DNA from: an archaeon
Lineage (GTDB): Archaea; Nanobdellota; Nanobdellia; Woesearchaeales; GW2011-AR9
DNA: 64,000 bases
Direction of reading: 5' to 3'
Assembly: GCA_018670085.1 (NCBI GenBank)
Contig: JABHRS010000008.1
Coordinates: forward strand, 1 to 64,000
The notes beneath the pieces are model-generated. The model did no database searches. It saw nothing but the letters and a program-made list of their open reading frames with translations, and had not been told where the DNA came from. Position numbers and translations under genes: made by a program. This document shows, piece by piece, positions 51,385 to 60,853 of this stretch. Position 1 is the stretch's first letter. Each line of letters begins with the position of its first letter.

Positions 51385-51996
51385 TTATTGAGTTGTAAAT
51401 ATTGGTGAATATCCTAAATCTTCTAATGTTTGATTTACAATTATTTTGGTCCAAAATCCACTAAAATCATTTGGTTCAGTCGGAGGAGGTAATTCTGTGA
51501 AATTAATGTTGTAAGTATCTAAGAATCCTCTAACTTTTTTATCCATGTCATCTCTGAATTGAGCGCTAAGAGATCTGGTTCCGGAACCACTTTCAAGGCC
51601 TTGATTTATTATTGGGAGCAAGTATAATTTATCGTATGGAGCAATTTCTAAATGGCCTAAAGTAGTATTTAATGCGTGTTGATTTTTTCCAAGACTGTTT
51701 TCTAAATAACAATAATTGTCAGGCCCTCTGTCACAAATAAGTACTTGATAATTTGGACGGTCATGACGTTCAGTTCCAAGAACTAACTCCGCTGCGAATT
51801 GGGTGTAAAGAATCCACATCTGTGCTTGAATAGTAGTTTTTTCATTAATTGCAAGACCTTTTTCTTTTGCCTCAGTTGCAACTTCTCCAATGAATTTTGC
51901 TTCTATGCCTGCTTTCTTAAGCTCACCAGAAACAAGCGCTGCGAGAGTGGTTTTTCCAGTTCCATGTGTTCCAATAAGCCCTATCTTGTATGCCAT
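51385..51996 (-). CDS. P-loop ATPase, NadR/AAA_28-like
   Basis: 203 aa. Walker A GTHGTGKTTLA (10-20), then VLICDRGPDNYCYLEN with a DRG/D kinase-like motif, and FTELPPP. The layout matches the AAA_28/NadR-NRK kinase-like group (nicotinamide-riboside or deoxynucleoside kinases and relatives). Substrate unknown. The ATG at 51996 is preferred to the TTG just before it. Confidence 0.78.
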   Translation of the reverse strand: MAYKIGLIGTHGTGKTTLAALVSGELKKAGIEAKFIGEVATEAKEKGLAINEKTTIQAQMWILYTQFAAELVLGTERHDRPNYQVLICDRGPDNYCYLENSLGKNQHALNTTLGHLEIAPYDKLYLLPIINQGLESGSGTRSLSAQFRDDMDKKVRGFLDTYNINFTELPPPTEPNDFSGFWTKIIVNQTLEDLGYSPIFTTQ

Positions 51997-52116
51997 CAAC
52001 TTCTCAAATATTTTTTAATAAATAATTTTTGACTTATGGGATTAAAAGGATTATTGTAATGTAGAGATATAGTGATTTCCCAAAGATTAATTAAGTTGTA
52101 TTTGATTTTTTGATTT

Positions 52117-52638
52117 ATGTCTTTTAAAGAGAAATTTGCGAATGTGAAACAGCAGATTAAAGCAAAAGGTTTTTTTCAAAGTGTGAAGGAAGCAGTAGTA
52201 CTTAGCCATCATGAACCTCATGAAATTGCAGCAGGATTTGCTGTTGGGATGATGTTATCATTTTTTCCTTCATTTGGTGTAGGAATGATTATCTCTTTAT
52301 TTTTAGCATGGAAGAGAGGTTGGAATTTTTTGTCAACTTATCTTGGTACTATGCTAATGAATCCATTTTCAGCTTCTTTCTGGTATCTCTTAGAGTATCG
52401 AATTGGACGGATGATTGTTGGTAATGGTGTTAGTTTTGTACAGAATGTAAGTCAGTGGGATATTTTACCTGTTGCTAAACAAGTTTATAGTGGGGCAGCC
52501 GTACTTGCTTTGGTGCTTGGTCCAATTGTATACTTCTTACTTTATGGAATTAGTACAAAATATCGTGAACTTAAAGAGAAAGGTAAGATTCAGATGCCGC
52601 AAATGCTTCATTTGCCGAAAGTTATGAAGAAAGATTAG
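52117..52638 (+). CDS. DUF2062 membrane protein
   Basis: 173 aa. HEPHEIAAGFAVGMMLSFFPSFGVG and NFLSTYLGTMLMNPFSASFWYLLEYRIG are the DUF2062 signature, with three to four membrane helices. In bacteria DUF2062 domains occur with glycosyltransferases or alone; role unknown. Basic ends (KKD) lie in the cytosol. Confidence 0.88.
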   Translation: MSFKEKFANVKQQIKAKGFFQSVKEAVVLSHHEPHEIAAGFAVGMMLSFFPSFGVGMIISLFLAWKRGWNFLSTYLGTMLMNPFSASFWYLLEYRIGRMIVGNGVSFVQNVSQWDILPVAKQVYSGAAVLALVLGPIVYFLLYGISTKYRELKEKGKIQMPQMLHLPKVMKKD

Positions 52639-52657
52639 AATAAATTGAAACATAATC

Positions 52658-54337
52658 TTATTTAGTAGCATCAAACAAAGCTTCTAAATCAAGTTCTAAA
52701 GCAACAGCTGGCATAGCAAGGCCCCAGTTAGTTAGAACTTGTGGGCTAATTTCTCCGATGATCCCGATTGTTTGATTCTTTATTTTGATTTCAGCTGTAC
52801 GCCCATCAATGAAACTTGAATGATTTGTTTCTTTGAAATTACATTCAACTCCAATATAATTTAACAGTGCGTCTAAGATTTGACGAATCTTAGTGAAATC
52901 TGCCTTTTCTTCACAAACAAGACAAACTAATTTTTCTTTGTTAACTGCACGAACATCTACATTCTTCTTTGGAATGATAACTGTTCCAATTTCATAAATA
53001 TTTTGAGGATATTCTTTACTTCTGTTAGCAACTAATGACTTAATTAACTCTGGTAATAACCATGACCTCACCATACTCAAATCTTTGTCTTGGGTATTTT
53101 TTCCAAGAGATATATACTCTGAAGATTTAACTGATTTACAACCCATTTTATCAAATTGGTCTTGATCGTTAGTAAGTGCAAATGTTTTGACTTCAAGTAG
53201 ATTTAGTCCTGATAAAAAGTTACAAATGTCTTCTTTGAAAATATTAATTGGTAGCATTTTAGCAATTGTTGAAATGTTTGGTAAGGTTGGGATAATGTTG
53301 TTGTATCCATAGGCTCTTGCTACATCATCAGCAATATCAATTTGGTGCCAAACGTCGGTTCTAATTGAGGGGATACTCACTGTGATATTATCTCCTGTTG
53401 TTTCCAAAACATTGTAACCCATTTTTGGAAGTAATTTTATTGCATCTTTGGTTGAGATGTTGATCCCAATTACTTTGTTAATATATTCTGAAGAAATTTT
53501 TCTAGTTCTTGAATTAATACTTGGACAAATAGAACTCGTTTTTTGATCTTTAATGGTTACTGAATAAATTTTACTACCCCAATCATAGAACATGGTTGCC
53601 AAAATGTTCATAATCAAATCTAATGCTTCCTCATTGTCACCGGTAGATTCTACAAAAAGGTCTGTTGTTTTGGTGTTAATTGAACCTAAACTGTTTGAGT
53701 TAATAATTGGTGGCATAGAAAGAATCTGACCTTTATTATCAATTTGAAGGGGATATTTTTTACAGTTTTCTAATAAATGTGAATACTTCTTACCAGTTGG
53801 GTGAGTTTCTAAAATTTGTTTTGCTGTAGCTTTTTTATTTGTGTCAAGTGGAATAAATGAAATATCTTTTGGATTTTTGGCAATGTATGTTATTGGAAAT
53901 GTTATTTTGTTTAAATCGTATACACCAATTGCTACTCTTTTTCGTTTTCTTCCATATGTGTCATGAATTTTTTCTTGTAACCACATTAGGGATTTGATAT
54001 TTTCATTAGTTAAGATAACTCCTTTAACAACAAAAGATTTGGTGAATGGTCTGACTTCTTTTACAGATTTATCAACAACATGAAGATAATCTCCCTTATT
54101 GATAGTGATCTCTTGGTAACCTTTAGTGAAATTCTTGTAACTGTTAATTGCTCTGGCTAATCCTTCTGGTGAAATTAAGTCAGTTCTTTCTGCTGTGATT
54201 TCAATTTTGATATCGTTACCCTGAACATCATCTAACTCCATACCCATGTCTGCTAAAGTTTGCTCTAACTGATTGACTGTGATTTTCTTTTTAATCAGTT
54301 CTTGCATTCTGCTGAAAGTTGTGTCTATTATTACCAT
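52658..54337 (-). CDS. pheT: phenylalanyl-tRNA synthetase beta subunit
   Basis: 559 aa, the compact archaeal form without the bacterial tRNA-binding EMAP domain. B3/B4 editing region (RKRKRVAIGVYDLNKI..., PPIINSNSLGSINTKTTDLFVE), B5 region and the class-II-like core FEIGTV-type VYEIGTVIIPKK, ending with GEISPQVLTNWGLAMPAVALELD. Forms the alpha2-beta2 enzyme with PheS. Begins 2 nt after the pheS stop. Confidence 0.95.
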   Translation of the reverse strand: MVIIDTTFSRMQELIKKKITVNQLEQTLADMGMELDDVQGNDIKIEITAERTDLISPEGLARAINSYKNFTKGYQEITINKGDYLHVVDKSVKEVRPFTKSFVVKGVILTNENIKSLMWLQEKIHDTYGRKRKRVAIGVYDLNKITFPITYIAKNPKDISFIPLDTNKKATAKQILETHPTGKKYSHLLENCKKYPLQIDNKGQILSMPPIINSNSLGSINTKTTDLFVESTGDNEEALDLIMNILATMFYDWGSKIYSVTIKDQKTSSICPSINSRTRKISSEYINKVIGINISTKDAIKLLPKMGYNVLETTGDNITVSIPSIRTDVWHQIDIADDVARAYGYNNIIPTLPNISTIAKMLPINIFKEDICNFLSGLNLLEVKTFALTNDQDQFDKMGCKSVKSSEYISLGKNTQDKDLSMVRSWLLPELIKSLVANRSKEYPQNIYEIGTVIIPKKNVDVRAVNKEKLVCLVCEEKADFTKIRQILDALLNYIGVECNFKETNHSSFIDGRTAEIKIKNQTIGIIGEISPQVLTNWGLAMPAVALELDLEALFDATK

Positions 54338-54339
54338 TG

Positions 54340-55872
54340 TTATAGTGTTTTTACTCGTTTATGATTTCTAATCCATTCGTAATCAACTTCTGGACCAAAG
54401 ATTTCTCTGAGTTTTGTTTTGCCAGTAAGCAAAGCTGCTATTCTTGAAGAACCCATCCCCCAAGCAATTACTGATTTAGTAATTCCATAAGGTGCTAATG
54501 CTTCTGGTCTAAAAATTCCAGAATTGATTAATGCATACCATTTCCCTAGTTTTTCATTGTAATAATGTGCTTCCATGCTAGGTTCAGTGTACGGATTAAA
54601 TGTTGGTTTAAATCTGATTTTGTGAATTCCAAGCTTTGCATAAAATTCTTTGACAAATCCCATTAGGTCTGCTAAAGTAAGATTGTCTGCCATAATGAAA
54701 CCTTCTGCTTGACCAAATTCAGGTAGATGTGTTGCATCAGTTGCTTCATTTCTAAAATTATCAGCAATGTAAAAATATTTGCAGTCATGATTTAGTTTTT
54801 TTTCGTGAAAGTATCTGAATGTTGTGGAGGTACTGTGTTGTCTTAAAATTAATTTTTTGGCTTCTTCGGGATCCCAATTTTTAGTGTGCCCAGTTGATCC
54901 TGTGTTGTAACCATTTTCATGTGCAGCTTTTACCTTATTAACTAATGCTTTGTTTGGCAAATCTCCTTTGATATCAAGGTAAAAGGTATCTTGAGCTTCA
55001 CGCATTGGATGATCTTGTGCGATCCACATTGAATCCATTCCCCAAAAAGAAGTTTCAACCCAAGGACCAGTCATTTCTTGAAAACCCATTTCTAAAAATG
55101 AGTTACGAATAACATTTAGTGCTTCATTATATGGGTGTCTGCGTCCGCCGTTAATCTTTGGAACATTAATCTCAACATCATATGCACGAAATTCATGTTT
55201 CTTCCAAGACCCGTTTTGCAGCATTGCAGGTGTTAGGCGGCTGGTGACATTTTGATTAATTTTCTTTTTGCTTAATGTTTTTCCAAGTGCAGTTACTTTA
55301 ATGTTGACAGTTTTTTCGTCTTTAATTTCAATGAAATCTTTTCTTTTGCTCAAGTTTTTTAGTGTTTGCTGATCTTCTTTACTAAGTGATTCTTGGTTAA
55401 GTGGGAAAGATTTTGAAAGTAAGAGTTCTTCTGGGCTTTTGTTTTTTAGAAAAGATGTGGTCACGTTAGTTGCTTTAAGTTCAAGACCTTTTGCTCCTTT
55501 TTGAATATCAACTGCTTTATTTCTTTTTAATTGACCAATACTTGCGTTAACTTCATCACCTGAAAGTTTGGCTGATTTTGCGATTGCAGTGATTGTTTGA
55601 AATTTATCAGTTAAAGTTTTTGCAAGCCTTTTTTCTGGAAGACCTTGTTTCTTGTATAGAGTGCCGTTTTCTTTTAAATGAACTAATTTGGATTTTTCAA
55701 TATTTACTGTTAATGCACCTTTATTACTGAGCCATTGTAGAGCACGCATAACTTCGATATCTTGGAGTTTTGTTTCTTTGATAATTGTTTGAAAATCTGT
55801 AGTTGACTTTAGAATTGGGAGAACTTTTCTCTCGAACGGGTGCAGTTTTGCAATAAGTGAATTCATTTTCAT
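54340..55872 (-). CDS. pheS: phenylalanyl-tRNA synthetase alpha subunit
   Basis: 510 aa. N-terminal winged-helix domains (about 1-210) bind tRNA; the class II core shows motif 2 FRNEATDATHLPEFGQAEGFIMAD and motif 3 GMGSSRIAALLTG. It aminoacylates tRNA-Phe. First gene of pheS-pheT. A second ATG two codons downstream is possible. Confidence 0.96.
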   Translation of the reverse strand: MKMNSLIAKLHPFERKVLPILKSTTDFQTIIKETKLQDIEVMRALQWLSNKGALTVNIEKSKLVHLKENGTLYKKQGLPEKRLAKTLTDKFQTITAIAKSAKLSGDEVNASIGQLKRNKAVDIQKGAKGLELKATNVTTSFLKNKSPEELLLSKSFPLNQESLSKEDQQTLKNLSKRKDFIEIKDEKTVNIKVTALGKTLSKKKINQNVTSRLTPAMLQNGSWKKHEFRAYDVEINVPKINGGRRHPYNEALNVIRNSFLEMGFQEMTGPWVETSFWGMDSMWIAQDHPMREAQDTFYLDIKGDLPNKALVNKVKAAHENGYNTGSTGHTKNWDPEEAKKLILRQHSTSTTFRYFHEKKLNHDCKYFYIADNFRNEATDATHLPEFGQAEGFIMADNLTLADLMGFVKEFYAKLGIHKIRFKPTFNPYTEPSMEAHYYNEKLGKWYALINSGIFRPEALAPYGITKSVIAWGMGSSRIAALLTGKTKLREIFGPEVDYEWIRNHKRVKTL

Positions 55873-55946
55873 TATTGAATTAGTTTAGTAGAGATTCTTT
55901 ATAAAAGTAGTGGGATTAAGGTTGATAATGGTGAAGTATTTTTGAA

Positions 55947-56510
55947 TTATTTTGGAAAATAGGTAATTGATGCTTTGAGGACTGGGTAGGATCTTGATTT
56001 GTCAATTTTTCCTATGATACCTGCTCCAAATTCCCAAGAGTCTTTTGGGCGAGAGGTAACTAGAATACTGGCATAACCTGCGAAATTATTTTGTATTTGT
56101 GTTTCTAAGCCAGTTTCAACTTTGGCTGAAGTTTTGTTACTGTTATGTAAATCAAAACCATCTATGCCGAGCCCGATGTTAAATACTCCCGAATCATTAG
56201 TATTTGTTTCTTGTGCTAAAACATAACCTGCTGCAACATTTAGGTAAGGTAAATCTTTTCCAAAATGAATTGAGATATCTGCTGCACTTAGAAAATATTG
56301 CTGTGCTGCTTGAACTGAGGTGCCAATACCAAAATATGAGCTTGAGGCATTTGCAATGTTCATATGAGATGATATTAACAATAATGATGGTATATTCATG
56401 ATGTTTTTAGAATAAATTGTAGTTATAAATCTTTCTTCTGATTTATCACTAAGGGGTAGTTCTTCTAGTTTTAGTTTTATTTGTTGTTTATTGAATTTGA
56501 AGAATGGCAA
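55947..56510 (-). CDS. beta-strand-rich exported protein, possibly barrel-like
   Basis: 187 aa as longest frame. An internal start at residue 38 (56399) gives MNIPSLLLISSHMNIANASSS, which resembles a signal peptide with an ANA-S cleavage site, so the true product may be about 150 aa. The mature part shows repeated alternating strands with aromatics at ends (YFGIGTSV, LNVAAGYVLAQ, VFNIGLGIDGF, FAGYASILVTS, WEFGAGIIGKI, PVLKASITYFPK), the pattern of a small beta-barrel. Family not recognised. It is unusual in an archaeon without outer membrane. Convergent neighbour of nothing; lies between pheS and the TrmB gene. Confidence 0.6.
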   Translation of the reverse strand: MPFFKFNKQQIKLKLEELPLSDKSEERFITTIYSKNIMNIPSLLLISSHMNIANASSSYFGIGTSVQAAQQYFLSAADISIHFGKDLPYLNVAAGYVLAQETNTNDSGVFNIGLGIDGFDLHNSNKTSAKVETGLETQIQNNFAGYASILVTSRPKDSWEFGAGIIGKIDKSRSYPVLKASITYFPK

Positions 56511-56587
56511 TGATATTTAGAATCTTAATATTTAATGGTTTTTAAGAAAAAGGAATAAAAAAAATTAAAAAAATGGGAAAAGAAAGT

Positions 56588-57385
56588 TTACTTCAAATTA
56601 CCCCAAGTAGTATTAAACATACTATCCATACTGGATGCGAAATAAGGAGTTTTAACCCAAACACCTAAATCGTAACTTGGATGTACTTCTCCATCGTTCA
56701 TAGTCATAAAAACTAAATCTTTGCTATCAACTGTTACAAATCTAGTATCTAACTTTGAATTGTGTTTAACATCTGCAATTCCCTTTAACTCTTTGGTTAA
56801 GTGTTTATTTTCTTTAGTTATAGGTGCTGCAATTTTAATTTTTACACCACGCTTTTTAGCTTTTTCTAAACTAGCTTTAAGTCCTTCAGCTTTACGCATA
56901 AAACCTTTCTCAGTTGTAATAATATTAACTGATTTTTTTGCACCTTTAATTAAAAAGTCTAGGTGGTTGTAAAGGTTGTGACGTCCCTTTAAGGTACCTG
57001 TCATTTCACTTGGATCAACCAGTGAGATACCAGTTGTATGAAGTTGCTCTAACTCTACTAAAAGCGGAGATGTTTTAATTGAATCTAAACGCTTAATTTT
57101 AGTTTGTGCAATCATATGCATATTTTTCTTAACACGATCAACAACTTCACTTGGTGGAATTGCAATATACTTGATTGGTTTTCCAGTTTTCATAACAACG
57201 AAACCCTTCTTTTCCAAACTTTCTAAAACATCATAACTTCGTGATCTTGGAACATCTGCAATATCTGATAATTCACCTGCAGTTGACACTCCTCGACTTA
57301 GTAATGCTGACCATAATTTAACCTCATACAAGTTTAAATCAAAATATCTACGTAACTGTGCTAATAACTCTTCTTTTACAATCAT
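56588..57385 (-). CDS. TrmB-family transcriptional regulator
   Basis: 265 aa. N-terminal winged helix (about 12-80: FDLNLYEVKLWSALLSRGVSTAGELSDIADVPRSRSYDVLESLEKKGFV), a linker helix (about 80-105), and a C-terminal domain with PLD-like strands (KKSVNIITTEKGF, KKRGVKIKIAAP) typical of TrmB proteins lacking a sugar-binding extension. Ligand unknown. GGGGAGGTTTTC just before the ATG is a very strong ribosome-binding site, so the message has a leader. Candidate operators lie in the upstream gap. Confidence 0.9.
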   Translation of the reverse strand: MIVKEELLAQLRRYFDLNLYEVKLWSALLSRGVSTAGELSDIADVPRSRSYDVLESLEKKGFVVMKTGKPIKYIAIPPSEVVDRVKKNMHMIAQTKIKRLDSIKTSPLLVELEQLHTTGISLVDPSEMTGTLKGRHNLYNHLDFLIKGAKKSVNIITTEKGFMRKAEGLKASLEKAKKRGVKIKIAAPITKENKHLTKELKGIADVKHNSKLDTRFVTVDSKDLVFMTMNDGEVHPSYDLGVWVKTPYFASSMDSMFNTTWGNLK

Positions 57386-57821
57386 TTTTGAAAACCTCCC
57401 CTCTTTACATTAAAAGGATACTTGGTACTTATTGAAGAATCGGATCTATATTTCAAAAAACCTCTTTTGAAGACCCCACTTCAGCTCCACCCTCTTTTTG
57501 TAACTTAGTTATAAGGAACAAACACTACTATTAAAAGGTTGTGGTTTCTTTAAGATTAGTTTTTGATTGTGAGCTTTGAGTTTTGTCGACGAGAAAATTG
57601 ATTTTGGCAGGTTTTTATTTTAGGTAAACATATACATCATATTGGTAATGGGGGGGTATTTTTATTTCCAGATTTTTAGTGAAGGGAAGAAAAATTCTGA
57701 CTTATTAGTTTTTGTAGAATATAGGTTAGAGAATAGGTTAAGCACATATTGATTTTTTTTAAATGTAATATTAAACTAGTGTGATCTCTAATCTCTTATT
57801 TTATTTTTTAGAACTAAGCAA
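57386..57821 (-). promoter_or_regulatory. 436-nt gap with trmB promoter and candidate operators
   Basis: On the minus strand a TATA box CCTTATAACTAAG (57505-57517) would start a leader of about 100 nt. Within it lie a direct repeat TACTT-GG-TACTT (57419-57430) and an inverted repeat TTCAAAA-6nt-TTTTGAA (57452-57471), both possible regulator-binding sites. A G7 run (57648-57656) and T-rich DNA near pelA are the only other notable parts. No gene seen. Confidence 0.45.
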
Positions 57822-58874
57822 TTAAATAGCGTATCTTAGAATAACTGCAATTCCGCCAAGTCCATCTAGTTGTTTACCTGAACTGGAATCACTGATAATA
57901 ATATGAACTTCAGATTTCATCTTATCTGCTGTAACTAAGATAGTATCAACTTCTACAAATTTATTTTCTTCTTTTGCTTTGTTGATAAACTTGGTTGAAA
58001 CTAAAACTTTAATCGCAGCACCACTTAAAATTGCAGAAGAAGAATCACGCATTCCATAACTATACTTTCCAGATGATTTACCTATCTCTGCTAATAACTC
58101 TTCAACTAACTTTGCTTCAAAACTTGCACGATTTTCTTTTAATGTTGATTGAAGAGAAGGATTTTTTAATAGTTCAGTGATTGCAGATCTGCTTACTGAT
58201 GAAATATTTGCTGAAATTATTTTTTGTCTTAAATCAGAATTTCTTAACTGTTTTAGAAAATCTTCAGTATAAAATGCTGGCGATGCCGCAATAATTCTTT
58301 GAGGATCCAAGCGTTTGCTATATTGTTCGATGATTTTAGTTAACTCTTGATAAAAATTATTATTACTACTGTGTCCATCATATTTTTTACTGGTTTCGCC
58401 TTTGAATTCTGTTAAAACTTTATGTCCGAATTTAGTGGAAACTGCAATTATTGCTTCTTCTCTATTGAATACACAAATTAGAATTTGGTGTTTAGGTTTA
58501 GCTGCTTCTCTTAATTTTTGTTCTTGAAAACTTGGCCAATATTCTTTTTTAATTGTAAGTTCATCACCTTCATTGATGCTGATGTTTTGATAACTACCTT
58601 TTGGAAAATCATCTGGTCCTTCTACTATAGTACCATTAATTCTAAGAGTTGCGTTTTGAGCTTGATATTCAATTTTTTCAACTAGAATTGTTAAGGTTAC
58701 AATTTTTCGAATAATTCTAACATTTTCTCCCTCGCCTATTTTGATTTTTCTATGAGCTGTTCCTTTAACTTGATTGTTCGGATCGATTAAATGTGAAAGA
58801 TACCAAAGGTCGTCAGGATCGGTGACCCTAACTTTAGCAGTGTTAATTTTGTGATTGAATCGAATTATTTGCAT
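57822..58874 (-). CDS. pelA: Pelota (aRF1-like ribosome rescue factor)
   Basis: 350 aa. Three-domain Pelota: N-terminal Sm-like (TAKVRVTDPDDLWYLSHLIDPN), central and C-terminal eRF1-like domains (SYGMRDSSSAILSGAAIKVLVS; GLGGIAVILRY). It has no NIKS or GGQ, as expected: it splits stalled ribosomes with ABCE1 without peptide release. GGATGAT before the ATG at 58874 fits a GGTGAT-like ribosome-binding site; the upstream TTG is less likely. Divergent from 59008. Confidence 0.96.
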   Translation of the reverse strand: MQIIRFNHKINTAKVRVTDPDDLWYLSHLIDPNNQVKGTAHRKIKIGEGENVRIIRKIVTLTILVEKIEYQAQNATLRINGTIVEGPDDFPKGSYQNISINEGDELTIKKEYWPSFQEQKLREAAKPKHQILICVFNREEAIIAVSTKFGHKVLTEFKGETSKKYDGHSSNNNFYQELTKIIEQYSKRLDPQRIIAASPAFYTEDFLKQLRNSDLRQKIISANISSVSRSAITELLKNPSLQSTLKENRASFEAKLVEELLAEIGKSSGKYSYGMRDSSSAILSGAAIKVLVSTKFINKAKEENKFVEVDTILVTADKMKSEVHIIISDSSSGKQLDGLGGIAVILRYAI

Positions 58875-58952
58875 GTTATCATCCAACAAGTATTGTTTAT
58901 TAATTGTTCTGTAAATTATTCATTAAATTGATTGTGTTTTATTTAGTTTGAT

Positions 58953-58985
58953 GAAAAGTAATATTTATATAATAGTCAGAGTTAG
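58953..58985 (+). repeat. 33-bp promoter repeat, copy 1
   Basis: GAAAAGTAATATTTATATA followed by (A/G)TAGTCAGAGTTAG, 32 of 33 identical to copy 2 at 59476-59508. It holds a TATA box (TATTTATATA). It lies 23 nt before the start of the 113-aa gene. Confidence 0.9.
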
Positions 58986-59007
58986 GTAGTATAGGTTTTG
59001 ATTATAA

Positions 59008-59349
59008 ATGGCAATAATAGTAACTAGAATTATACTTTTGAAGAGACATGACGATTATAAAAAAATCGATGATTTTTTTAACTCAGAAATCCCCTCATTT
59101 GATGATAAGATGTATAAATCTTCAGTTTCGTTGTATGCGTATATTAAATCTTTGGAACCTGGTTTACCTCGGGGAGGCAATTTTCGTGGCCCATTAGTAA
59201 TTATTTTAAGTTTACAGATTTTACTCAAAAAAATGCTTGATGGTGAAAATAGATATGCTCAGGCAAAAATATTATGGAACTCTTTTAATGAAAGTTTAGA
59301 TTCAAAGGTTTCTCTTAATAATCCTAGTAAAAAAATTAACTCCATCTAG
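59008..59349 (+). CDS. unknown small soluble protein
   Basis: 113 aa. Mostly helical, basic-acidic (RHDDYKKIDDFFNSE...; GENRYAQAKILWNSFNESL). A hydrophobic helix VIILSLQILLKKM near residue 64-76 could be buried. Not recognised. It shares a promoter with the following exported protein gene, suggesting they are expressed together. Confidence 0.6.
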   Translation: MAIIVTRIILLKRHDDYKKIDDFFNSEIPSFDDKMYKSSVSLYAYIKSLEPGLPRGGNFRGPLVIILSLQILLKKMLDGENRYAQAKILWNSFNESLDSKVSLNNPSKKINSI

Positions 59350-59475
59350 TGGGAGGTAAAATTCAATTTTTCTTTCTGTTAATGAAGAATTAAAGTTTTG
59401 ATTGTGTAAAATTATTCTGTGTTTTATCATTCGGTGGTTTTTTCATAAACTTGTGTTATTAGATCATGGTCTCTT

Positions 59476-59508
59476 GAAAAGTAATATTTATATAGTAGTC
59501 AGAGTTAG
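59476..59508 (+). repeat. 33-bp promoter repeat, copy 2
   Basis: Second copy of the TATA-containing repeat; one mismatch to 58953-58985. The ATG of the next gene is 8 nt after it, about 28 nt from the TATA centre, so a leaderless message is expected. Confidence 0.9.
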
Positions 59509-59516
59509 ATACAGTT

Positions 59517-60716
59517 ATGGTTTTGGGTGGTAGAAAGCGAAGCTTTGCTAAAAAAGCACAGGCGGCAGCGGCTGCAGCAGTACTGGTTGCAATTATTGGC
59601 GCTGCACTTGTTTCTTATGTTGTTCTTGTTTCACCTGAAGAAAGAGCAAAATTATTGGATGAAGATTTTGAAGATTCTGATTCAACAAGCGGATCTTCTG
59701 ACACTTTACTTCGAGAATATCCTGGTAACATTGAATTCCTTAGTGTTGATGAAATTGATCATAGTATAGCATCGATACATATCTACACTGAAACGAATTC
59801 AGAAGTGTTAACTGAAAGAAGTAGCCTACAAATGAAAAGAACTGTATTTAGTTCCGAAGATGGATTAGTTTCATTTAGTGTTGACGATGCAAACTTAGTT
59901 GATGATGTGTTAATGAATTTTAGAGTTACAGAAGCTAGTGGGACACTTACAGTGTCTTTTAATGGAGAAGATTTACTCGAACAAGAAGTAGTGGTTGGAG
60001 ATAGTGTGACAATTGATTTGCCTTCAGAATTATTAGAATTAGAAAATGAGTTAAAGTTTTCAGTATCATCACCGGGAGCTGCCTTCTGGAAAAGTAATAT
60101 GGTTAATTTGGAATCTGTAAAACTTGTTGCTGATGTAACTGATATTAGTCACCGTGAAGCAACTGGTATTTTTAGTATTTCAGATACTGAAGCCGAAAAT
60201 TTAGAGACAGCTGTTTTTAGTTTTCAACCAGATTGTTCAAGTGATGTTGAAGGAACACTCACAATTACTTTGAATAATGAATACAGCCTGTATTCAGCTA
60301 CGCCTGATTGTAGAGTTCAAATGGGAGATGTTGAACTTGATCCATCTATGTTATTTGTTGGACAAAATACTTTGCATTTTTACACAGAGGAAGGAGATTA
60401 TGTACTTCATAATTTGGAAGTTGAATCAGTACTTGAGAGAGTAGAATATTCTACTTATTATTTTCAATTAACATATGAAGAAGAACAAAGTGTGATCTCA
60501 GATGATTCAACAGTTGAAGTAACTTTAGAATTCTCTGATGACTCTGAAACCAAAACTGGTTATGTGAGTATTAATGGATATAAGCGACATTTTGATACAA
60601 CTGGAAGTTCTTACTCATTTGATATTAGTGATTATGCAGTAAATGGTAATAATGCAATCTCAATTCAACCAAGCAGAACAATTGAGGTTCGTGAGTTGAC
60701 TGTTGAGTTAAATTAG
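59517..60716 (+). CDS. membrane-anchored extracytoplasmic protein
   Basis: 399 aa. N-terminal KRSFAKKAQAAAAAAVLVAIIGAALVSYVVLV is a basic-then-Ala-rich anchor helix (about 12-40) followed by the turn SPEERAKLLDE, a start shared by many small-genome archaeal surface proteins. The rest is beta-strand-rich, about four repeats of sandwich-like segments (EGLVSFSVDD..., GTLTVSFNGEDL, GTLTITLNNEY), and is acidic. A single pair of Cys (about 237, 262) may form a disulfide. No family named. Possible role in the envelope or cell surface. Confidence 0.8.
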   Translation: MVLGGRKRSFAKKAQAAAAAAVLVAIIGAALVSYVVLVSPEERAKLLDEDFEDSDSTSGSSDTLLREYPGNIEFLSVDEIDHSIASIHIYTETNSEVLTERSSLQMKRTVFSSEDGLVSFSVDDANLVDDVLMNFRVTEASGTLTVSFNGEDLLEQEVVVGDSVTIDLPSELLELENELKFSVSSPGAAFWKSNMVNLESVKLVADVTDISHREATGIFSISDTEAENLETAVFSFQPDCSSDVEGTLTITLNNEYSLYSATPDCRVQMGDVELDPSMLFVGQNTLHFYTEEGDYVLHNLEVESVLERVEYSTYYFQLTYEEEQSVISDDSTVEVTLEFSDDSETKTGYVSINGYKRHFDTTGSSYSFDISDYAVNGNNAISIQPSRTIEVRELTVELN

Positions 60717-60853
60717 ATTTTTTCTTTTTAGTTTCTTTTTAGTTTTATTTCTGGTAATAAATGTTAATCTCACTATTGGTGGTTGTGAGTTGTCACTCTT
60801 AGTTTATGCATAGTCTTTAAATATCATGGTTTTTTTTGGAATTGTGAGGATCT

